From positions 40,514-104,513 of the forward strand of contig JAFGDT010000021.1 of the NCBI GenBank assembly GCA_016931965.1: a stretch of DNA of 64,000 nucleotides, in the 5' to 3' direction. The notes below the pieces were generated by a model, which was given only the letters and a program-made list of their open reading frames with translations, was not told the origin of the DNA and did not search any database. The DNA is from a bacterium. Lineage in GTDB: Bacteria > Zhuqueibacterota > QNDG01 > DSAB01. Positions 9,100 to 20,254 of the stretch are shown one piece after another (within the stretch, counting starts at the first letter, position 1; each line of letters begins with the position of its first letter). A program made the position numbers and the translations under genes.

Positions 9100-9567
9100 A
9101 TGGAAAGGATTCTCATCGTAGAGGATGACGAAGATATACGTGATCTGCTGGCTGAAACCTTGAAGCGTTGGCACTATGATCCCAGTGTTGCCAGTAATGG
9201 AAAAGAGGGATTGGAACAGTTTCGATCACAGCCGTTTCCTCTGGTCATTACCGATATCCGAATGCCAATTATGGATGGACTAAAGATGTTAAAAACAATT
9301 AAAAAAGAGAATCCTAAAACGTCCCTTATCGTTATTACAGGTTATCCTTCGGTGGATTCTGCTGTTGAAAGTTTAATTGAAGGAGCCGATTCCTATCTCA
9401 TTAAACCGATTAATCTTGATGACCTCAAGGTTAAGATTAAAAAATCTTTTGAAAACCGTAAAATACAACAGGTGCTCGCTTCAACAAAAATTGCCAATTT
9501 CGTACTGGTTGCTCTGATACCGGTCTGGTTGATTGCGGGCTATTTATTTGCCCGTCTTTTGGATTGA
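9100..9567 (+). CDS. Response-regulator receiver domain with C-terminal membrane anchor
   Basis: The 155-residue protein starts with a complete receiver domain (1-120). It has the acidic pair EDDED, phosphoacceptor Asp53 in ITDIRMPIMDG, conserved Thr in VITGYP and Lys in YLIKPIN. No DNA-binding or enzymatic output domain follows. The last 25 residues instead form one hydrophobic helix (NFVLVALIPVWLIAGYLFARLL), predicted to tether the receiver to the inner membrane with the domain in the cytoplasm. A good ribosome site (GAGGAGG) lies 7-13 nt upstream. No histidine kinase is visible nearby. The next gene, a metallophosphoesterase, starts within 80 nt and is probably co-transcribed. Confidence 0.9.
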   Translation: MERILIVEDDEDIRDLLAETLKRWHYDPSVASNGKEGLEQFRSQPFPLVITDIRMPIMDGLKMLKTIKKENPKTSLIVITGYPSVDSAVESLIEGADSYLIKPINLDDLKVKIKKSFENRKIQQVLASTKIANFVLVALIPVWLIAGYLFARLLD

Positions 9568-9644
9568 CTCTCCAGCAGAGACCTTCTTCTACGGTACCAA
9601 TCGAGTTCAATGACAATGCAATTTATAAAAGGACTCAAAAGGTG

Positions 9645-10571
9645 ATGAAATTCACGTTTCACATTTTGAACATCTTATTTCAAGGGTCATTTTACTTGGC
9701 TTTCTTTATTTCAACCTCTTTTTCACAGGTGAATCCAAATCCCTATAATAAAATTGAGAATCTTCAGTCCATACCCCAAGACAAATATACATTTTCCATT
9801 TTAGGTGATCGAACGGGAAGCGGTCCAGACAGCTGGAGTATCCTGGACAAAGCTATCTTTGAAATGAATCAACTCCAACCCGATTTTGTTATCATGATCG
9901 GCGACTTAATTGAAGACAACTCTTCGGATCGTCACACCATTGAGAGCAAATGGAACGAAGCATTACAACATATCAGCGCTTTTCGGGTTCCCTTCTTCAT
10001 GGTTCCGGGTAATCACGACATTTGGAATCAGACGAGTTATCGAATCTGGAAAGAGATGATGGGGGATACCTATTTCTCGTTCGACTATCAAAACGACCAT
10101 TTTCTCATTCTGAATACAGAAGAGAAATATGGAACGGCTGAAGAAGGATTTGGATCCCAGCAAATGAATTTTATCATGAACGATATCCGTAACCATCAAA
10201 AGGCTGATCCCTTTTTCATTTTTCTTCACCAACCCGTATGGCTACTCTCGGGACAACTCAAAAATGATTGGAATAAAATAGAATCTTCGCTTCAGGATGT
10301 ATCTTATTCTGTTTTTTCAGGGCATCTCCATGTTTTGGCATCTAAATATATTGATGAACATCCATACACAATAGTAGGGCCTACAGGCGGGGAGATGCGT
10401 TTGCCGAGAAATCCGGCTCTTGGACTTTTTCATCACTATACATGGGTGACGGTCACCGGATCCCGTTTTTCGGTTGCCTTTATTGAACCCGGAAGGATTT
10501 ACTCGGAAGAAACCGCACTCAAAGTCTATGATATCTACCTTCAGGGGATGAATTTATTGATGGATCAGTAA
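9645..10571 (+). CDS. Calcineurin-like metallophosphoesterase, exported
   Basis: The start at ATG 9645 gives 308 residues and a clear signal peptide (basic MKFTFH, hydrophobic core, FSQ cleavage region). A TTG at 9564 overlapping the receiver gene would hide this signal. The metallophosphoesterase motifs appear in order: GDRTG, GDLIED, PGNHD, a HQPVW histidine and GHLHV. These bind two metal ions in this superfamily. The first motif has Arg-Thr in place of the usual xH after GD, so the metal site is slightly atypical. Substrate is unknown; a periplasmic phosphomonoesterase or phosphodiesterase is likely. It follows the membrane receiver gene closely. Confidence 0.85.
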   Translation: MKFTFHILNILFQGSFYLAFFISTSFSQVNPNPYNKIENLQSIPQDKYTFSILGDRTGSGPDSWSILDKAIFEMNQLQPDFVIMIGDLIEDNSSDRHTIESKWNEALQHISAFRVPFFMVPGNHDIWNQTSYRIWKEMMGDTYFSFDYQNDHFLILNTEEKYGTAEEGFGSQQMNFIMNDIRNHQKADPFFIFLHQPVWLLSGQLKNDWNKIESSLQDVSYSVFSGHLHVLASKYIDEHPYTIVGPTGGEMRLPRNPALGLFHHYTWVTVTGSRFSVAFIEPGRIYSEETALKVYDIYLQGMNLLMDQ

Positions 10572-10654
10572 ATCAATAAAAAAGCTTTAAAAAATGTCTT
10601 GATCTGCATGATACAATATCTTATCTTACACTGTCCACAGTCATTTTATCAAAC

Positions 10655-11623
10655 ATGATGAATAAACTCATTACATTGTTCGACAAACCCTCGTTAAAAA
10701 ACCCATGTCTAATAGCAGCATGGCCAGGAATGGGCAATGTCGCTATGACAGCCATCAACTACTTGAAAGAAAAACTCGACGCCAAAGCATTGGGAGAGAT
10801 TGATCCAGCAGATTTTTTCGCCCCAACAGGCGCCCTTGTTGCCAAACAAATTATCAGTCCACCAGAAACACCAAAAAATCAATTCTTCTACTATCAACCC
10901 AAACGTTCAGCTTACGATATCGTTTTATTTCTTGGAAGCATTCAGCCCATCCCCCATCGGGAATACGAATTTGCAAAGCTCATTCTCAAACTGGCTCAGT
11001 CTTTTGGTGTCAAAACGATATACACGGCAGCTGCAGCTCCATCGGACATGCATTTTAAAAATACGCCGAGGGTGTTCGCTGTACCCAATCACAAAGATAT
11101 AATCAAACAATTGATGGGTTACAAGGTTCACTTTATGTCTGATGGGAATATTGCCGGTCTGAATGGACTGTTGATTAGTGTAGCAGGTGAAATAGGTCTA
11201 AAAGGTGTTTGCCTTTTGGGGGAAATCCCATTCTTCACAGCCCAGATAGAATATCCCAGAGCTTCATTGGTGGTTATGGAAATTCTAACCAAGTTGATCA
11301 ACGTTAAAATTGACCTGGTCGATCTCGAACTTTATGCCAATCAAAAGGAAAAAGAAATCGAACCGCTCGCTGCCCTATTAACAAAAGATAGATCAATATC
11401 TTCAGGAATCACCGGTAGTGACAGTCAGATTATTCCTGAATCCGAAAACAAAGTTCCAAAATCCGCACAGCTTAAAATTGAAAAGCTCTTCCGTCAGGCC
11501 GAATTTGATCGAACCTACAAAAATAAAATGAGGTTAAAGGAAGAATTGGATAAATGGGGGCTCTTCGATGACTATCTTGATCGATTCCTAGACCTTTTTA
11601 AAAAAGACCGGGAAGAATCCTGA
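10655..11623 (+). CDS. PAC2 (proteasome-assembly-chaperone-like) family protein
   Basis: The product has 322 residues. The N-terminal motif AAWPGMGNVA, the GALVAKQII strand and the central GLNGLLIS...GVCLLGEIP region with a following ASLVVMEIL helix are characteristic of PAC2/DUF75 proteins, known from archaea and many bacteria. The eukaryotic relatives chaperone proteasome assembly; bacterial members have no firmly assigned role. The C-terminal 80 residues are charged and helical (KIEKLFRQAE, KEELDKWGLFDDYLDRF). ATG at 10655 is followed directly by another ATG; either may be used. No operon partner is obvious, but the NUDIX gene follows on the same strand after 73 nt. Confidence 0.85.
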   Translation: MMNKLITLFDKPSLKNPCLIAAWPGMGNVAMTAINYLKEKLDAKALGEIDPADFFAPTGALVAKQIISPPETPKNQFFYYQPKRSAYDIVLFLGSIQPIPHREYEFAKLILKLAQSFGVKTIYTAAAAPSDMHFKNTPRVFAVPNHKDIIKQLMGYKVHFMSDGNIAGLNGLLISVAGEIGLKGVCLLGEIPFFTAQIEYPRASLVVMEILTKLINVKIDLVDLELYANQKEKEIEPLAALLTKDRSISSGITGSDSQIIPESENKVPKSAQLKIEKLFRQAEFDRTYKNKMRLKEELDKWGLFDDYLDRFLDLFKKDREES

Positions 11624-11696
11624 CACGACCTGTAAACCACATCCAATCAATACACAATCATCTAATTTTCATATTCATGGCTGCTCAGAAATTTTG

Positions 11697-12170
11697 ATGA
11701 GAAAATACCCAAAAAGGCCTGTTCCTTCAGTAGGCGGTATCATTTTTAATCCCGAGGGAAGTGTCCTGCTTATTCGTCGAAAAAAACCTCCCGAAAAAGG
11801 AAAGTGGAGTATCCCGGGTGGTGTCATTCGAAGGGGAGAAAATTTGCATGAAGCCTTAGAACGTGAAGTGTTTGAAGAATGTATGTTGAACGTTAAAGTG
11901 GGTCCATTGTTATCCGCTTGTTCGAGAATTATAAAAACGAAAAAAGGGAGAATTCTCTATCATTTCGTAATACTTGACTATCTCTGCCGGTATCGAGGCG
12001 GTAGACCAAAAGCCCGTTCCGATGCGAGTGATGTTCGTTGGATCAAAGTGAACGAAATCGATAAATATCCATGTACAGAGGGAATCAACGATGTGATCGC
12101 GAAAGCATGGGAAAAAAACAATCGAAGTTGCCAGTCAACAACATCATACGGAGAGAAAAATGAGTTTTAA
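11697..12170 (+). CDS. NUDIX hydrolase
   Basis: The 157-residue product is a single NUDIX domain. The NUDIX box runs GGVIRRGENLHEALEREVFEEC, matching Gx5Ex7REUxEE, with the REVFEE glutamates as Mg2+ ligands. The beginning (PVPSVGGIIFNPEGSVLLIRR) resembles ADP-ribose pyrophosphatase-like and MutT-like NUDIX enzymes that hydrolyse nucleoside diphosphates linked to other groups. The substrate cannot be assigned from sequence. The ATG at 11697 is preferred over the adjacent TTG at 11694; no strong ribosome site is seen. The gene overlaps the next gene by 11 nt. Confidence 0.92.
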   Translation: MRKYPKRPVPSVGGIIFNPEGSVLLIRRKKPPEKGKWSIPGGVIRRGENLHEALEREVFEECMLNVKVGPLLSACSRIIKTKKGRILYHFVILDYLCRYRGGRPKARSDASDVRWIKVNEIDKYPCTEGINDVIAKAWEKNNRSCQSTTSYGEKNEF

Positions 12171-12774
12171 AAATTGCCCTTGGCTCGGCATCTTGTCCGT
12201 TTTATGGATTGCTTGCAAAACATCTCATCCTGTTATTCGACTGGGGGGGTATTCGTTTGAATTCGAAGGTAAGCATTACCACATAGAAAGCGTGACACCG
12301 AATTATGTTGAGGGATACAACATTATCACCCGAAGAGATGGAGACATTCTTCTATTCAGAGCAGTCGATAAAGAACAAGACGGTATCCTCGATGAGTTGA
12401 CCGTCGGCAACATGAGTCTGGAACAGGCACAGAAAATCTACCAGGCAGGAATATTAGAGGGAGAAGAGAGGGGATACATCAGAAAGAGAACTTTTGCCAG
12501 AGAATACAGAACAAGCATTGGTGGTGACCGGTTTATTTTAGCTACCTACATATTGGCCCTAGGTGATATATACAATAAGCTTTTCTACTACGAGATCATG
12601 CGGGGGGTAGAAGTGGAAATACTGGATCTACAGGCCGACGGTATCATCGACCGCGTTGAAAATGGAAATAAGGATTTGGGTGTCTATCAGACAATCTATC
12701 GTGATATTATTGATCGTGGATTAAGGTATGGTCACGTGCAATTAATCAATGGGCAATATATTGTTGCCGAATGA
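12160..12774 (+). CDS. Putative lipoprotein of unknown function
   Basis: The product has 204 residues. A short hydrophobic N-terminus ends LWIAC, an acceptable lipobox. Two EF-hand-like acidic loops are visible (DKEQDGILDEL and DLQADGIIDRVENGNKD); both resemble calcium-binding DxDxDG repeats in which a factual quantity is computed from a dockerin-like loop, but the evidence is pattern only. ATG at 12160 lies within the 3' end of the NUDIX gene (11-nt overlap), behind the purine-rich GGAGAGAAAA. The family was not recognised. Being coupled to NUDIX suggests a shared transcript, not necessarily a shared function. Confidence 0.68.
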   Translation: MSFKNCPWLGILSVLWIACKTSHPVIRLGGYSFEFEGKHYHIESVTPNYVEGYNIITRRDGDILLFRAVDKEQDGILDELTVGNMSLEQAQKIYQAGILEGEERGYIRKRTFAREYRTSIGGDRFILATYILALGDIYNKLFYYEIMRGVEVEILDLQADGIIDRVENGNKDLGVYQTIYRDIIDRGLRYGHVQLINGQYIVAE

Positions 12775-12848
12775 ATTCGATGATATAAAATTCAACAGAT
12801 CAATCAACTTAACGGTTTCAATTCAAAATCAACCGTTTTAGATATAAA

Positions 12849-13001
12849 ATGGCATTTCCAAGAGACAAAAACATTGAAGTGTTACGCCATCGCAGTGGAA
12901 AAGGGCCCCACCACAACAAGAAAAAAGACATAAAACATTTAAGAAAACGGTTTAAAGAAAAATTGCGCCAATTGATACGGTTTGGCGAAAAAGAGACTTG
13001 A
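12849..13001 (+). CDS. Possible 50-residue very basic protein
   Basis: An ATG-started open frame of 50 codons encodes a strongly basic peptide rich in Lys, Arg and His (RHRSGKGPHHNKKK, then LRKRFKEKLRQLIRF), with a C-terminal amphipathic helix. Length and charge resemble small nucleic-acid- or ribosome-associated proteins, but no family was recognised. No ribosome-binding site is visible upstream. It lies alone between a lipoprotein gene and the convergent FecR gene. It could be a chance frame. Confidence 0.42.
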   Translation: MAFPRDKNIEVLRHRSGKGPHHNKKKDIKHLRKRFKEKLRQLIRFGEKET

Positions 13002-13038
13002 TTTTTATATGCACTGCAATCCGATAGTCCCTGATTTT

Positions 13039-13806
13039 TTAAAATCCTTCAATCCTTTCCGAACGTATCTGATCCCTTCTCTGATTCCAGATGACCCATT
13101 CATTCCTCTCGTCTTCATCTTCAAAAGTAAATTGTCCCAGTGATACCACGCGGCCGTTTCTGTCAATTGTAATTTGTTGCATGGAGGCAACGATATAAAT
13201 CCATTCTTCAACAGTTACTTCATAAGGCCCCGGAATCTCACGAGGGCCCTCAATCTCTTGCGGTACGAGGGATCTCGGTGTTAAATCATTGCGCTGAGGA
13301 GCATTGGTAATTCTTACCTCCCCCGTATAAACTTTTAACTGCGTGGAGGAATCCTCCTCGACCCTCATCCTTAAATGGGTACCTGTAATGGCTGCAGCCG
13401 TAATGGGTGCGGAGATATCAAATTTGGTGTCCACTTCAATTTCATGAACCGATGCCCAAATTTCTCCCGACTCCAGGTAAATCTCAGTCTCCACCTTTTT
13501 TTCTTTTGTTTCTTCATATAACTTGATAACATCAATAATCGTTCTGGGAGCCAGCCGGACGACATCCAGTTGAGCCAAGTCCAGTTCCGCCCTTGATTCC
13601 CTGTAGGTTCTGACTTTATCGCCAGTCAGCACTTCTGTGTTAACCGGTGCATTTTCCCAGTTTTCGATATCAATCGCTTTTCGTCTGACCTGTCCATCCG
13701 CATAGGTAACAACTCCCTTTTTATCTGCTTCGATTACACCCCCAAAAACAAAGCTTCCCAGAATACTCAGGGAAGCCATGCATAAGATGATCTTCTCAGC
13801 TTGCAT
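13039..13806 (-). CDS. FecR-domain protein, exported
   Basis: The product has 255 residues. A signal peptide (MQAEKIILCMASLSILGSFVFGG) is followed by a FecR-like beta-helical domain (about residues 30-180). It has GQVRRK, the VLTGDKVRT segment, ESRAELDL, LESGEIWASV and a final region ITGTHLRMRVEED...LKVYTGEV. FecR in the classical system is an anti-sigma regulator, but many FecR domains occur in secreted proteins of FCB bacteria without sigma partners, and no sigma factor gene is near. Its ATG overlaps the stop of the upstream unknown gene by one base (TAATG), so the two are translationally coupled. It is the last gene of the dnaN-gyrase transcription unit. Confidence 0.85.
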   Translation of the reverse strand: MQAEKIILCMASLSILGSFVFGGVIEADKKGVVTYADGQVRRKAIDIENWENAPVNTEVLTGDKVRTYRESRAELDLAQLDVVRLAPRTIIDVIKLYEETKEKKVETEIYLESGEIWASVHEIEVDTKFDISAPITAAAITGTHLRMRVEEDSSTQLKVYTGEVRITNAPQRNDLTPRSLVPQEIEGPREIPGPYEVTVEEWIYIVASMQQITIDRNGRVVSLGQFTFEDEDERNEWVIWNQRRDQIRSERIEGF

Positions 13807-15143
13807 TATTTTCCTCCTACCCCTTCTTCCGGATAATATAAACTATACACAATATCAACCAGTTTTATGGCTTCTCTGGCAAATGGATCAACATCCCGTT
13901 TAAAGAGTTCATTATCAATTAATATTTTTGCTACCCTCCAGGTTTCTGCTTCCTCCAACTTATTTAACAGTTCCTTATACGCTTTTTCATCTCCATCAAA
14001 GAGCTTCTTAATAAATGTTGCTTCTGTTTTTCCATCAATGGTGTTGCTTATTCCTTGAACAGGTTTACTTACCCGTTCTGCCGCCTTTGGTGTTTTCGTA
14101 TCGTCTATTTCTTCCCCTGTTTCTTCTTTTTGTTCCCTCCGAATAATCCTCATGGTTTTGGGTTTCTCATTTTCCGTTTTTTGTTGTTCTTTTTCATCCT
14201 CTGTGAAAACCAGAGGACTCTCTTCGTCCATCGCTTGACCTAAATCCCAATCTTCTTTTACTGAAGAATATTCTTCTTCCTCTACCGATTCCTTTTTGTC
14301 GTATTCCGATTCCGTTTGAATCATACCTTCCGACTTTTTACTCTCTTGTTTTTCTTCCGCCTTCTTAAACTCATCCCTTAACTCAAGATATCGTTTTAAA
14401 GTCATTTCTAACTCTACGGCATTGAATGCTCTCTTGCCAAGTTTCATTTCCACATCCAATGCTCTCCTGAAATTCCACAGATTACGATCTGCCAGAAATC
14501 CCTGTATCTCTTCCCCTTCTACCTGACTAATTTCTTCCCCCTTTGTCTCCGATAAAAACGCCGTCAACACAGTAAAGTCACGCATCACGATCCGTACTGG
14601 ATCTTTTTCTATATCAGGATAGACCTCATGATTAACGTATTTCCGATACTTGTCTTTATCCAGGGATTTTTCTTTACCTCGAATGCAGGCATCCAATATC
14701 TGACCGGCATAGGGCAACATTTCTTTAAAAGAATCCAGCATTGTCCTGGCTTCTGATAAATCGATGGTGTCACTTTTTTCAAATAACATTTTACCAATCG
14801 TATCAATGGGTTTTAAAATATAATTTAATCGATATACAAGCGCTTCTTTCAAAATCTCTTCCACTTCTTTCTCTTGAAAGGAAGCCACTTCCCAAAATAT
14901 ATCTAAAAAACGTGTTTTCAACGCTTCTATTTCACTGGGTTGCAAATCGAAATGTATTGTTGGTTGAAATGAAAAGGGGGATTCCTCTTTTAAAAAACCT
15001 TCGATGCGTTTTTTAAAAATGTTTTTAACATAAACGGGTAGAGCCTGATCTTCGGCAATTTTATTAAACTGGACACGACCATTTTCTCCAAGTATACGTT
15101 TTTTAAGGCTGGTAACCAGAACAATGGTTTCATTTTCCCACAT
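13806..15143 (-). CDS. Hypothetical cytoplasmic protein with acidic linker, in the gyrase operon
   Basis: The product has 445 residues and no signal peptide or membrane helix. Residues 1-265 look mostly helical. About 265-385 is a low-complexity Glu/Lys-rich linker (for example ESVEEEEYSS and EQKEETGEE). The C-terminal 60 residues form a second helical block (FIKKLFDGDEKAYKELLN, then WRVAKILIDNELF). This two-domain plus linker layout suggests a scaffold or adaptor. No family was recognised. It is preceded by AAAGGT 8 nt before its ATG, lies 14 nt after the archease gene and is translationally coupled to the FecR gene. Confidence 0.8.
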   Translation of the reverse strand: MWENETIVLVTSLKKRILGENGRVQFNKIAEDQALPVYVKNIFKKRIEGFLKEESPFSFQPTIHFDLQPSEIEALKTRFLDIFWEVASFQEKEVEEILKEALVYRLNYILKPIDTIGKMLFEKSDTIDLSEARTMLDSFKEMLPYAGQILDACIRGKEKSLDKDKYRKYVNHEVYPDIEKDPVRIVMRDFTVLTAFLSETKGEEISQVEGEEIQGFLADRNLWNFRRALDVEMKLGKRAFNAVELEMTLKRYLELRDEFKKAEEKQESKKSEGMIQTESEYDKKESVEEEEYSSVKEDWDLGQAMDEESPLVFTEDEKEQQKTENEKPKTMRIIRREQKEETGEEIDDTKTPKAAERVSKPVQGISNTIDGKTEATFIKKLFDGDEKAYKELLNKLEEAETWRVAKILIDNELFKRDVDPFAREAIKLVDIVYSLYYPEEGVGGK

Positions 15144-15157
15144 GTCGTTTTACCTTT

Positions 15158-15598
15158 CTAAACATCGAAATAAATTCTCGCCTCCCAAAAATGGGTTTCT
15201 TGCCTCACGTAAAAACCGTGGCGAGTTACCGCCTTTATTTCTCTGCAAATATTGTGCCTTTTAGAGTCTATCTTTTCTCCCCCTAAGGAGCAGTAAAAAA
15301 CATACTTATGGTCTCTCTCATGGGCAAAATTGTCCCGCTTAATCTGAAACTTTGAGAAAACCATTCCTTCTTGTTCCACAAGAAACAACAATTCCCTTAA
15401 CCAGTTAAAAAGAAGCTCTTCTATTTGTTCGGCTTCAACCCGAACAATTCTTTTATTTCTACACTGAATCGAGTGAATATCAACAATGATACTAATTGTT
15501 CCGAGCGCTGCTTTTTCGAGCAATTCCTCACACGATTTACTCCAAACATAAAGACCAATATCCGCTGTATGATCAATTATTTCAAATCCTGCTTCCAA
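15158..15598 (-). CDS. Archease
   Basis: The 146-residue product matches archease: the N-terminal FEIIDHTADIGLYVW with the conserved DHTADIG, a central LFNWLRELLFL helix, and a C-terminal REIKAVTRHGFYV region. The acidic residues that bind Ca2+/Mg2+ in archease are compatible. In well-studied cases archease promotes guanylylation and turnover of the RNA ligase RtcB, allowing RNA repair or tRNA splicing. RtcB is not in this window. The start is TTG at 15598 behind AAAGAG. It lies 12 nt after gyrA on the same strand, an operon position that is not the usual rtcB linkage. Confidence 0.93.
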   Translation of the reverse strand: MEAGFEIIDHTADIGLYVWSKSCEELLEKAALGTISIIVDIHSIQCRNKRIVRVEAEQIEELLFNWLRELLFLVEQEGMVFSKFQIKRDNFAHERDHKYVFYCSLGGEKIDSKRHNICREIKAVTRHGFYVRQETHFWEARIYFDV

Positions 15599-15610
15599 GG
15601 ATCACTCTTT

Positions 15611-18034
15611 TTATTCTCTGAATACACGGGCTACATCCGCAACATAATCATCTTTCTCCAGTCGAATCAGATGAACGCCCTGTGTATTCCTCCCAATCAC
15701 CTTTGTGTTTTCAATCATCTGTCTAATAATGATACCCTTTCCTGTAATGATCAGCAGATCGTCAGAATCCATCACATCCTTGATGGCAATCATTTTACCG
15801 ACTTTTGCATTCGTTTTTAAAGTAATAATCCCCTTCCCACCTCTTGCCGTTACCCTGTAATCTGCAATTGCCGATCTCTTGCCAAATCCCTTATCCGTAA
15901 CGACCAACAGTGTGGTCTCGCGTTGAACGACCACCATGCCCACCACACGATCCCCCCTGGACAGTGTGATTCCCTTTACACCAGACGCTGTTCTTCCCAT
16001 AACCCTCACATCGGATTCCCGGAAACGGATAGCTTTTCCTTCTCGGGTTCCAAGCACGATATCCTGGTTCCCATCTGTTAGTCTGGCCCCTATCAACTGG
16101 TCTCCCGGTTTAATCGTAATCGCATTGATACCCACACGTCTTGGTTTTCTGAACGCAGAAAGATTCGTTTTTTTAACAATTCCATTTTTCGTTGCCATAA
16201 AAATATATTTTTGCTCTTCAAAGGACCTGATCGGCACAACGGCAGTGATTTTTTCTCCTTTGCTCGCCGTAAGAAGATTAACAATAGCCCGCCCCTTTGC
16301 TCCTCTGCCAACCTGGGGAACTTCGTGGACTTTCAACCAATAACATCTACCATTATCCGTTAAAAAAAGGATATACTGATGGGTTGAGGCAATAAAGAGA
16401 TGTTCAATGGAATCCTCTTGTCTGATATCAGCTCCAATAACCCCTTTGCCACCCCGGTTCTGCCTTCTATAGCCCGAAACAGGAAACCGTTTGATGTATC
16501 CCGAAAGAGAGATGGTAATAACCATATCCTCTTCTGCAATCATATCCTCTATCGAAAATTCCTCCGTTTTCGAAACGATCTCTGTCCGTCTTTCATCACC
16601 ATATTTTTCTTTAATTGTCTTCAACTCTTTCTTAATAATATCCATTCTTTTGGGTTTGCTCTGAAGAACAAGCTTGAGTCTTTCGATTTCCTTAATAAGG
16701 GCGAGGTACTCATCTTCTATTTTTTTCCTCTCCAAACCTGTTAGCCGCTGAAGGCGCATGTCAAGAATGGCTTTTGCCTGAATTTCTGAAAGTCCGAAAG
16801 TCTTCATTAATCCATTCTTTGCCGTTTCTGGATTCCGTGATTTCTTAATAAGCTTTACAATTTCATCAATATGATCCAGGGCGATTTTCAGCCCTTCAAG
16901 GATATGGGCTCTCTTTTCCGCCTTGTCAAGATCAAATTGTGTTCTTTTTAAAACGATCTCATGACAATGATCTATAAAATGTTGGAGCATTTCCTTGATC
17001 GTTAAAACCTGAGGTTGACCATCTACAAGGGCCAGTAAAATAATGCCCATGGTTGTTTGCATTTGTGTATGCGCAAACAATTGATTCATAATGACACGTG
17101 GCTGTGGGTCTCTTTTTAATTCCAACACGATTCTGATACCATCCCGATCCGTCTCATCCCTGAGGTCTGTGATTCCCTCTATTTTTTTGGATTTCACAAG
17201 ATTCACGACCGATGTAATAAGATTGGCCTTATTCACCTGATATGGAAGCTCCGTAAGTACAATAAATTCTCTTCCTCCCTTGTTTTTTTCCACATTCACT
17301 CTGGCCCGTAAGGTGATTTTTCCTCTACCTGTTTTGTATGCTTCTTGAATCCCAGAACTCCCGTAAATAATCCCTCCTGTGGGGAAATCCGGGCCCTTGA
17401 TATGTTCCATTAGCACGTCAACACTTATATCAGGCTTGTCAATCAACGTCGTTAATCCGTCTACAACTTCTACTAGATTATGAGGCGGGATATTTGTGGC
17501 CATTCCTACAGCTATACCGGAAGCCCCATTCACCATAAGGTTGGGAAACAGGGAAGGAAGTATGGAAGGCTCTTCAAGCGATTCATCAAAATTGGGTAAA
17601 AACCTTACCGTCTCTTTCTGAATGTCCTGTATCATTTGCTCTGCAATCATTGTCAGTCGGGCTTCGGTATACCGCATGGCTGCAGCCGAATCCCCGTCTA
17701 TAGATCCAAAGTTGCCCTGCCCGTCTATGAGAGGGTATCTGAGGGAAAACGATTGGACCATTCGAACCATCGCATCATATACCGCAGAATCGCCATGAGG
17801 ATGGTATTTCCCCAAAACTTCGCCAACAATGCGGGCTGACTTGCGATAGGGTCTATTCGGCAGAAATCCCTGTTCGTACATTCCGTAAATAATGCGCCTC
17901 TGTACAGGTTTCAATCCATCCCTTACGTCAGGCAGGGCTCGGGATACAATGACAGACATTGAATAATCAATGTAAGAGTTTTTCATCTCTTCTTCGATAT
18001 AGACCTGAATGATTTTTTCCCTTTTTTCGGCCAT
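15611..18034 (-). CDS. gyrA: DNA gyrase subunit A
   Basis: The protein has 807 residues. The catalytic tyrosine is Tyr122 in [10 protein letters not shown], the same number as in E. coli. The quinolone-resistance positions are wild-type (Ser83 and Asp87 in GDSAVYD). The winged-helix, tower and coiled-coil domains are followed by a six-bladed C-terminal beta-pinwheel that starts with the GyrA box QNRGGKG; this box separates gyrase from topoisomerase IV ParC. GyrA cuts and reseals DNA and wraps it to introduce negative supercoils in a GyrA2B2 complex. It starts 24 nt after gyrB, within the origin-proximal dnaN-dciA-gyrB-gyrA run. Confidence 0.98.
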   Translation of the reverse strand: MAEKREKIIQVYIEEEMKNSYIDYSMSVIVSRALPDVRDGLKPVQRRIIYGMYEQGFLPNRPYRKSARIVGEVLGKYHPHGDSAVYDAMVRMVQSFSLRYPLIDGQGNFGSIDGDSAAAMRYTEARLTMIAEQMIQDIQKETVRFLPNFDESLEEPSILPSLFPNLMVNGASGIAVGMATNIPPHNLVEVVDGLTTLIDKPDISVDVLMEHIKGPDFPTGGIIYGSSGIQEAYKTGRGKITLRARVNVEKNKGGREFIVLTELPYQVNKANLITSVVNLVKSKKIEGITDLRDETDRDGIRIVLELKRDPQPRVIMNQLFAHTQMQTTMGIILLALVDGQPQVLTIKEMLQHFIDHCHEIVLKRTQFDLDKAEKRAHILEGLKIALDHIDEIVKLIKKSRNPETAKNGLMKTFGLSEIQAKAILDMRLQRLTGLERKKIEDEYLALIKEIERLKLVLQSKPKRMDIIKKELKTIKEKYGDERRTEIVSKTEEFSIEDMIAEEDMVITISLSGYIKRFPVSGYRRQNRGGKGVIGADIRQEDSIEHLFIASTHQYILFLTDNGRCYWLKVHEVPQVGRGAKGRAIVNLLTASKGEKITAVVPIRSFEEQKYIFMATKNGIVKKTNLSAFRKPRRVGINAITIKPGDQLIGARLTDGNQDIVLGTREGKAIRFRESDVRVMGRTASGVKGITLSRGDRVVGMVVVQRETTLLVVTDKGFGKRSAIADYRVTARGGKGIITLKTNAKVGKMIAIKDVMDSDDLLIITGKGIIIRQMIENTKVIGRNTQGVHLIRLEKDDYVADVARVFRE

Positions 18035-18058
18035 GAAATTCCCTATGATAAAAATCGT

Positions 18059-20253
<2,195 letters not shown>

Positions 20254-20254
20254 T

